Assembly (NCBI GenBank): GCA_003553485.1
Contig: PWEJ01000151.1
Span: forward strand, 1-53,841
DNA length: 53,841 bases
Source: Halanaerobiaceae bacterium
GTDB taxonomy: Bacteria; Bacillota; Halanaerobiia; Halanaerobiales; Halarsenatibacteraceae
Direction of reading: 5' to 3'
Positions within the stretch are counted from its first letter, which is position 1. Every line of letters begins with the position of its first letter. Both the position numbers and the translations under genes were made by a program. Below are positions 51,905 to 53,841 of the stretch, one piece after another. Below the pieces are notes generated by a model. That model was not told where the DNA came from. It saw only the letters and a program-made list of their open reading frames with translations, and made no database searches.

Positions 51905-52651
51905 TTATTCTTTCTCACCTAGAGGTATTATCATTAAAGGCTCTTCAGAGATATCTCCCAGAACCTGCTGTACCTCTTGATCATTAAAGGCCCCTATCAT
52001 AACTCCGCCTAAACCCAGACTTTCAGCCACTAGATTAGCATTTTGAGCAGCATGGCCAGCCTCAATCTTAACATACCTTTCCCCGCGCTCACCATATCTA
52101 TCCGTCGTCCTGGCAAAGTCAGCTGTAATAATCAAAGATAAAGGAGCCTCTCCAATAGCCCCCTGCCCCAGTCCAGCCTGAGCTAACTCGGCAGATCTAT
52201 CTCCAGAAACCACTTTAGTTAGCTTATTTTCCTCGGGATTATAGCGATAAATGCCTGATGACAAATCTTCTACCTGGCTGACAGAGAGATAAACTACCAG
52301 GGGGTCAGTAGCTCCTGCTGAAGGAGCGGCTCTAGTGGGGCCACTAATCCCATCTACGGTGATACCTACTGTGCTCCACAGTAACCTTGCTGCTTTTTCT
52401 TTTGAAATCTCCTCATCGCGAAAATCTCTCACCGAAGTTCGCTCATAAATCAAACTCTCCAGTTCAGTCTCTTCAGGACTAATTTCCGGAAGAACCACAT
52501 CTTCACCAGCATCAGCCTGAGAAGAATCTTCCCCTTCAGCCAATAAATCAACTTCCGATGCTAAAAAAACAAAAGTGCCGACAATGAAGGCCAGGACAAT
52601 CAGCAAAAGAGCAAATTTACTAAAATTACTGAATTTTTCATCACCAATCAT
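51905..52651 (-). CDS. Membrane-anchored nitroreductase (SagB/ThcOx type)
   Basis: 248 residues. An N-terminal transmembrane segment (about 13-33) is followed by an acidic linker and a nitroreductase-family FMN domain starting ERTSVRDFRDEEISKEKAARLLW, with AAPSAGATDPLVVYL and GHAAQNANLVAESLGLGGV later. The domain would sit outside the cytoplasmic membrane, unusual for this flavin family. No partner or peptide-precursor gene is adjacent, so a RiPP role as in SagB is not supported. The substrate is unknown. Confidence 0.85.
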   Translation of the reverse strand: MIGDEKFSNFSKFALLLIVLAFIVGTFVFLASEVDLLAEGEDSSQADAGEDVVLPEISPEETELESLIYERTSVRDFRDEEISKEKAARLLWSTVGITVDGISGPTRAAPSAGATDPLVVYLSVSQVEDLSSGIYRYNPEENKLTKVVSGDRSAELAQAGLGQGAIGEAPLSLIITADFARTTDRYGERGERYVKIEAGHAAQNANLVAESLGLGGVMIGAFNDQEVQQVLGDISEEPLMIIPLGEKE

Positions 52652-52709
52652 TATAATCCCCCTAAATTCTTTGATAAAAATTTTTCAGTTGAAGCTCTTT
52701 CCGAAAAAA

Positions 52710-53690
52710 TTAATTCAAAGCCTCTGGATTGACGATATGGGGCAGCTCTTCTCCTTTTAAGCCAGCCAGCAGATTTTTAGCCGCCCTGGTGGCCATCTTG
52801 GTTCTGGTCTCAATGCTGGCACTGCCGATGTGAGGGAGAAGAACAATATTCTCTTCCCCTACCAATCCCGGGGTAAGTTTAGGCTCATCTTCATAAACAT
52901 CCAGCCCTGCTCCAGCAATTTCTCCTTCTCTTATGGCCTGCAACAACGCCCGTTCATCAATTATAGCTCCTCGAGAAGTATTGACTAAATAAGCTGTATC
53001 CTTCATCAATTTAAACTCCTCTTCTCCTAGCAGCTTTTCAGTCTCTGAGGTCAGAGGAAGGTGGAGGCTAACAAAATCTGAAGTTTCCAGTAACTCCTTA
53101 AAACCTAAATATTTTAGACCATATTCCTGAGCAAATTCTTCCTCTCTAGAATTACTATAATAAAAAACATCCATAGCAAAACCGCCGACAGCCCTTCTGG
53201 CAACAGCTTTACCTATCCTTCCTAAACCAATTATCCCTAATTTTTTTCCGTATACATCTCCTCCCCTTAAGAGCATCGGACCCCAGCCTTCATACTTGCC
53301 AGCTCTGGTAAATTTATCAGCCTCCACAACTCTTCGAGCAGTGGCCATGAGTAAAGCCCAGGCCAGGTCAGCAGTAGTCTCCGTTAAAACACCAGGAGTA
53401 TTAGAGACGGGAATACCTCTTTTAGTACAGGCCTCCAGAGCAATATTATCATAGCCAACAGCATAATTAGCTATTACTTTTAAATCTGGATTGATTTGCA
53501 ACAATTTTTCATCAATAGTATCAGATAAGAGGCATAAAAGCCCCTCAACGCCCTGAATAGCCTTTTCCAGCTCTCCTTTAGTCATAGCCCTATCTGCAGG
53601 ATTTACCCTTAGCTCACATTCTTTTTCAATCATTTCCATTGCCTCAGGGGGCAGCTTTCTGGTAACTAAAACTTTAAATTTATCACTCAT
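52710..53690 (-). CDS. D-2-hydroxyacid dehydrogenase (glyoxylate/hydroxypyruvate reductase-like)
   Basis: 326 residues. NAD fold GLGRIGKAVARRA near 150, catalytic Arg in NTSRGAIID, Glu in DVYEDEP, and His in LPHIGSAS near 280: the R-E-H triad of the family. TPGVLTETTADLAWALLMA is the substrate loop region seen in glyoxylate reductases. Two in-frame ATGs lie at 53693 and 53690; the second is better spaced from GAGGTG. Hydroxypyruvate, glyoxylate or a related 2-oxoacid would be reduced with NAD(P)H. Confidence 0.9.
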   Translation of the reverse strand: MSDKFKVLVTRKLPPEAMEMIEKECELRVNPADRAMTKGELEKAIQGVEGLLCLLSDTIDEKLLQINPDLKVIANYAVGYDNIALEACTKRGIPVSNTPGVLTETTADLAWALLMATARRVVEADKFTRAGKYEGWGPMLLRGGDVYGKKLGIIGLGRIGKAVARRAVGGFAMDVFYYSNSREEEFAQEYGLKYLGFKELLETSDFVSLHLPLTSETEKLLGEEEFKLMKDTAYLVNTSRGAIIDERALLQAIREGEIAGAGLDVYEDEPKLTPGLVGEENIVLLPHIGSASIETRTKMATRAAKNLLAGLKGEELPHIVNPEALN

Positions 53691-53726
53691 CATATCACCT
53701 CATCCCTTTACTTTCATATCTTCATT

Positions 53727-53841
53727 TTATATTCCCCAAATAATAGCAATACCTGCGGTAATTACAACAGTTAAAATCATCTGCAGGGGAAAACCAACCT
53801 TGAAAAAATCACTAAACTCATAATTTCCAGGACCATAGACC
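53727..53841 (-). CDS. SLC13/DASS-family transporter, C-terminal end only
   Basis: Open minus-strand frame from the right edge to a TAA at 53729-53727, about 37 codons. VYGPGNYEFSDFFKVGFPLQ is the conserved C-terminal stretch of SLC13 transporters (YGPGxYxFxDF), followed by one last membrane helix. The 5' part lies outside the window. A second member besides 4576-6072. Confidence 0.75.
   Translation of the reverse strand, partial: VYGPGNYEFSDFFKVGFPLQMILTVVITAGIAIIWGI

Noticed and set aside
51905-52651. RiPP (SagB-type) biosynthetic gene
   Set aside because: No precursor peptide, cyclodehydratase or exporter genes nearby; only the nitroreductase fold is shared.

Overview
The window reads as a chromosomal piece of a low-GC, moderately halophilic, anaerobic Firmicute with two membranes, most likely of the order Halanaerobiales. 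This is inferred from four things: ABC substrate-binding proteins rich in Asp and Glu that carry Sec signal peptides but no lipobox cysteine; a secreted protein that looks like an outer-membrane beta-barrel and ends in Phe; ferredoxin- and tungsten-type redox enzymes; and Gram-positive-type ribosome binding sites and promoters. I see no rRNA, tRNA, CRISPR array, insertion sequence or prophage. Nearly all genes are on the minus strand.

1-3.2 kb: the start of a trp operon (trpE-trpG-trpD, with trpD running off the left edge). Its leader has a near-consensus promoter, then 11 evenly spaced NAG-type triplets, then an intrinsic terminator. This is the architecture of TRAP-controlled attenuation and is the clearest regulatory find here. 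3.4-6.1 kb: an orphan STAS-domain protein and a PHP phosphoesterase on the plus strand, then an SLC13-type anion transporter. 6.2-8.2 kb: a trans-prenyl diphosphate synthase and a UbiA/MenA-type prenyltransferase, a small quinone-tail unit.

8.3-35.7 kb: 25 consecutive, tightly packed minus-strand genes that look like one catabolic regulon. Read in transcription order: a flavoprotein, a sugar-type ABC importer (two permeases and a binding protein), a 5'-nucleotidase-like phosphatase, a HAD phosphatase, an amidohydrolase, a class I aldolase, three zinc dehydrogenases, an FGGY kinase, a RibD-C reductase, a zinc-ribbon protein, a three-subunit molybdenum hydroxylase, two M20 hydrolases of YgeY type, a LacI regulator, a MoaD-like protein, a YgeW-like carbamoyltransferase, an SsnA-like amidohydrolase, a PreA-like flavin/Fe-S protein and a tungsten aldehyde oxidoreductase. 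The distal half matches the purine-degradation (selenium-dependent hydroxylase) gene set known from enterobacteria and clostridia. The proximal half looks like a pathway in which a polyol or sugar is oxidised, phosphorylated and cleaved. Together they suggest use of a nucleoside-like or other N-heterocycle-sugar compound, but the substrate is not proven. A promoter and a pair of identical inverted 16-bp LacI/cre-type sites lie just upstream, and a strong terminator closes the cluster.

36.4-38.0 kb: an orphan dipeptide-type binding protein. 38.2-45.7 kb: a full phosphate unit, pstSCAB-phoU-phoP-phoR plus a metallophosphoesterase, with an 11-bp-spaced pair of TTAACA boxes upstream of pstS. 46-47 kb: a YeiH-family membrane protein. 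47.2-51.1 kb: an FbpABC-type iron(III) importer with a consensus promoter and a Fur-like box. 51.3-53.8 kb: the barrel protein, a membrane-anchored nitroreductase, a D-2-hydroxyacid dehydrogenase and the C-terminal end of a second SLC13-type transporter.

Gene functions are read from motifs and neighbourhood only; no database search was possible. Where the best ribosome binding site pointed to an internal start, that start was used and the reason is given.
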